Below are positions 62,424 to 64,000 of a stretch of DNA of 64,000 bases, piece after piece. The translations under genes were made by a program, and so were the position numbers. This DNA is from Siminovitchia fordii DSM 16014 = CIP 108821 (GTDB lineage: Bacteria; Bacillota; Bacilli; Bacillales; Bacillaceae_C). The stretch spans positions 62,001 to 126,000 of the forward strand of contig NZ_KB894688.1 of assembly GCF_000374565.1 (NCBI RefSeq). Reading direction: 5' to 3'. The notes beneath the pieces were generated by a model that made no database searches, had not been told where the DNA came from, and worked only from the letters and a program-made list of their open reading frames with translations. Within the stretch, counting starts at the first letter, position 1. Each line of letters opens with the position of its first letter.

Positions 62424-63621
62424 TCAATCCACCTCCCAACGCTGCTCTAACAGTTTCAACATCCTTGTCCCCTCTTCCGGACAAACAAATGACCAATGCT
62501 TCTTCCTGCCCCATACCTTTGGCCAATTTAATGGCATAAGCTACAGCATGCGAGCTTTCCAAGGCCGGAATAATTCCTTCCGTCTTCGATAAAAGCTGAA
62601 AAGCTTCAAGTGCTTCCTTGTCTGTTGCAGACGTATATGTTACCCTGCCGGAGTCTTTTAAATAGGCATGTTCCGGACCTACCCCAGGATAGTCCAATCC
62701 TGCCGAAATGGAATGTGCGCCCTGAATCTGCCCGGCTTCATCTTGAAGCAAATATGTCAAAGTTCCGTGTAAAACGCCGGCTTTTCCGTCCGTCAGCGTT
62801 GCTGAATGCTTTCCTGTTTCAATTCCGGATCCAGCCGCTTCCACCCCATAGATCTTCACTTCTTTTTCTTCTACAAACGGATAGAACATCCCCATCGCAT
62901 TGCTCCCGCCGCCGACACAGGCGACAACTGCATCTGGAAGCTTCCCTTCTTGTTCCAGTATCTGCTTTTTCGTTTCTTTCCCGATCACACTTTGAAAATC
63001 GCGGACAATTTGCGGGAACGGATGAGGACCTACGACTGATCCCAAAATGTAATGAGTATCCTCCACATTTGCGACCCAATAGCGCAGTGCCTCGTTAACG
63101 GCATCTTTCAATGTTCCATTTCCTTGGGAGACACTTCTGACCTCAGCACCAAGCAGCTCCATACGGAACACATTTAACTGCTGGCGCCTGATATCTTCTT
63201 CTCCCATGAACACGATGCATTCCAAACCGAGCAATGCACAGACAGTCGCCGTGGCCACTCCGTGCTGTCCAGCACCTGTTTCCGCAACAACTTTCTTTTT
63301 GCCCATGCGAAGCGTCAGCAACGCTTGCCCGATCGTATTGTTAATCTTATGGGCTCCAGTGTGGTTCAAATCTTCGCGTTTCAAATATATTTTTGCCCCG
63401 CCGATCCGGTCCGTTAAGTTTTCCGCAAAATATAACGGCGTCTCCCTGCCAATATATTGTTTTAAATAGTAATCCATCTGCTCGGCGAATTCCGGATCGA
63501 CAACCGCCTTATTATATTCCTTTTCCAATTCCAATACTGCTGTCATTAACGTTTCTGGAACGAAACGTCCTCCAAACTGGCCATACCGGCCTTTTTCATC
63601 TGGTATCACATTGGTAGCCAT
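62416..63621 (-). CDS. trpB: Tryptophan synthase beta subunit
   Basis: 401 aa. PLP lysine in GAHKINN, GAGQHG loop, phosphate cup GGGSNAMG and the SGRGDKD end motif. Joins indole with serine. In order trpF-trpB-trpA, as in other bacilli. Confidence 0.98.
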   Translation of the reverse strand: MATNVIPDEKGRYGQFGGRFVPETLMTAVLELEKEYNKAVVDPEFAEQMDYYLKQYIGRETPLYFAENLTDRIGGAKIYLKREDLNHTGAHKINNTIGQALLTLRMGKKKVVAETGAGQHGVATATVCALLGLECIVFMGEEDIRRQQLNVFRMELLGAEVRSVSQGNGTLKDAVNEALRYWVANVEDTHYILGSVVGPHPFPQIVRDFQSVIGKETKKQILEQEGKLPDAVVACVGGGSNAMGMFYPFVEEKEVKIYGVEAAGSGIETGKHSATLTDGKAGVLHGTLTYLLQDEAGQIQGAHSISAGLDYPGVGPEHAYLKDSGRVTYTSATDKEALEAFQLLSKTEGIIPALESSHAVAYAIKLAKGMGQEEALVICLSGRGDKDVETVRAALGGGLNG

Positions 63622-63639
63622 AGCCTTTCCTCTCCCTTG

Positions 63640-64000
63640 TTAAGCTTGTTTTGCCGTTCTGATAAAATCGATTATTTTCCTATGATCTTTCTCCCCGTCC
63701 GTTTCAACACCACTTGACACGTCAACTGCAACAGGCTGAACCTGTCTGATCGCTTCCGCCACATTGGCTTGATTGAGCCCACCTGCCAAAATCATTTTTT
63801 CCCTTGGAAGGTCTTGCTCCTGCAGAAGGCTCCAATCAAATGGCTTTCCGCTTCCTCCTCTGTAGCGTATCCCCGGACTGTCCACCAGGTAAAAATCACA
63901 TTCGTATTCAGACAACTTTTTCATGTCTGCCAATTCTTTGACCGAAAAGGCCTTGATTACTGGAAATGAAAGCTTTTTACAAAATTTAGGGGGTTCATCT
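63640..64000 (-). CDS. trpF: Phosphoribosylanthranilate isomerase, C-terminal part
   Basis: Runs off the right edge; about 119 C-terminal residues are visible, including FPVIKAFSV, YLVDSP, GGSGKPFDW, ILAGGLNQANV and VDVSSGVE, the TrpF signatures. It isomerises PRA to CdRP in tryptophan synthesis. Ends 18 bases before trpB. An internal ATG (63933) is not the start; the frame continues to the window edge. Confidence 0.95.
   Translation of the reverse strand, partial: DEPPKFCKKLSFPVIKAFSVKELADMKKLSEYECDFYLVDSPGIRYRGGSGKPFDWSLLQEQDLPREKMILAGGLNQANVAEAIRQVQPVAVDVSSGVETDGEKDHRKIIDFIRTAKQA

Overview
The window is low-GC Firmicute chromosome, almost certainly Bacillaceae. Ribosome-binding sites are strong AGGAGG types, TTG starts are frequent, and the gene order minJ - ctpB - ftsX - ftsE - cccB - prfB - secA - hpf - fliT/S/D - flaG ... 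hag - csrA - fliW - yviE - flgL - flgK - flgN - flgM - comFC - comFA - degU - degS - yvyE matches the B. subtilis backbone. I cannot fix the genus from the sequence.

Layout. 1-2.3 kb: end of a peptide ABC transporter operon (ATPases, start of the binding lipoprotein). 2.7-4.1 kb: FMN reductase with an HxlR-family regulator and a matching pair of operator-like palindromes. 4.1-7.1 kb: minJ and ctpB. 7.2-13.7 kb: a DUF3891 gene, a SAM-riboswitch-controlled O-acetylhomoserine sulfhydrylase, a cardiolipin synthase / membrane protein / thioredoxin-like operon, and a leucine-rich-repeat lipoprotein. 13.9-22.7 kb: M23 hydrolase with ftsX-ftsE, cccB, prfB (programmed frameshift), secA, hpf. 22.9-26 kb: fliT-fliS-fliD-flaG. 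26.2-29.4 kb: small proteins, a PP-loop ATPase, an HPP protein and a MATE transporter.

29.5-38.8 kb is the accessory region that stands out. A five-gene leftward operon encodes a second glutamyl-tRNA reductase (HemA), a DUF3445 heme N-demethylase subunit, a DmmA-like zinc-ribbon protein, an FMN/2Fe-2S reductase and an aldehyde dehydrogenase. Next to it lie an NCS1 permease with a 66-aa membrane partner and a divergent sigma-54 activator. Both operons carry near-perfect sigma-54 promoters (TGGCAC-N5-TTGCA). The activator is unusual because a ~170-aa sensor-like domain follows its DNA-binding helix-turn-helix. I read this as an inducible system that imports an N-methylated compound, demethylates it with a heme monooxygenase, supplies the heme precursor ALA through its own HemA, and oxidises the aldehyde released.

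38.8-42.8 kb: REP-like palindromes and two A+T-rich glycosyltransferases directly downstream of hag, candidates for flagellin glycosylation. 42.8-52.4 kb: hag and the late flagellar, competence and degSU genes, with sigma-D promoters at hag, flgM and flaG and CsrA sites in the hag leader. 52.6-61.6 kb: housekeeping and cell-envelope genes (YvyE/IMPACT, fructokinase, LysM-M14 peptidase, VanZ-like, LCP, LMW-PTP, stress protein, metallophosphoesterase). 61.6-64 kb: trpA, trpB and part of trpF. I saw no tRNA, rRNA, CRISPR array or intact transposase.
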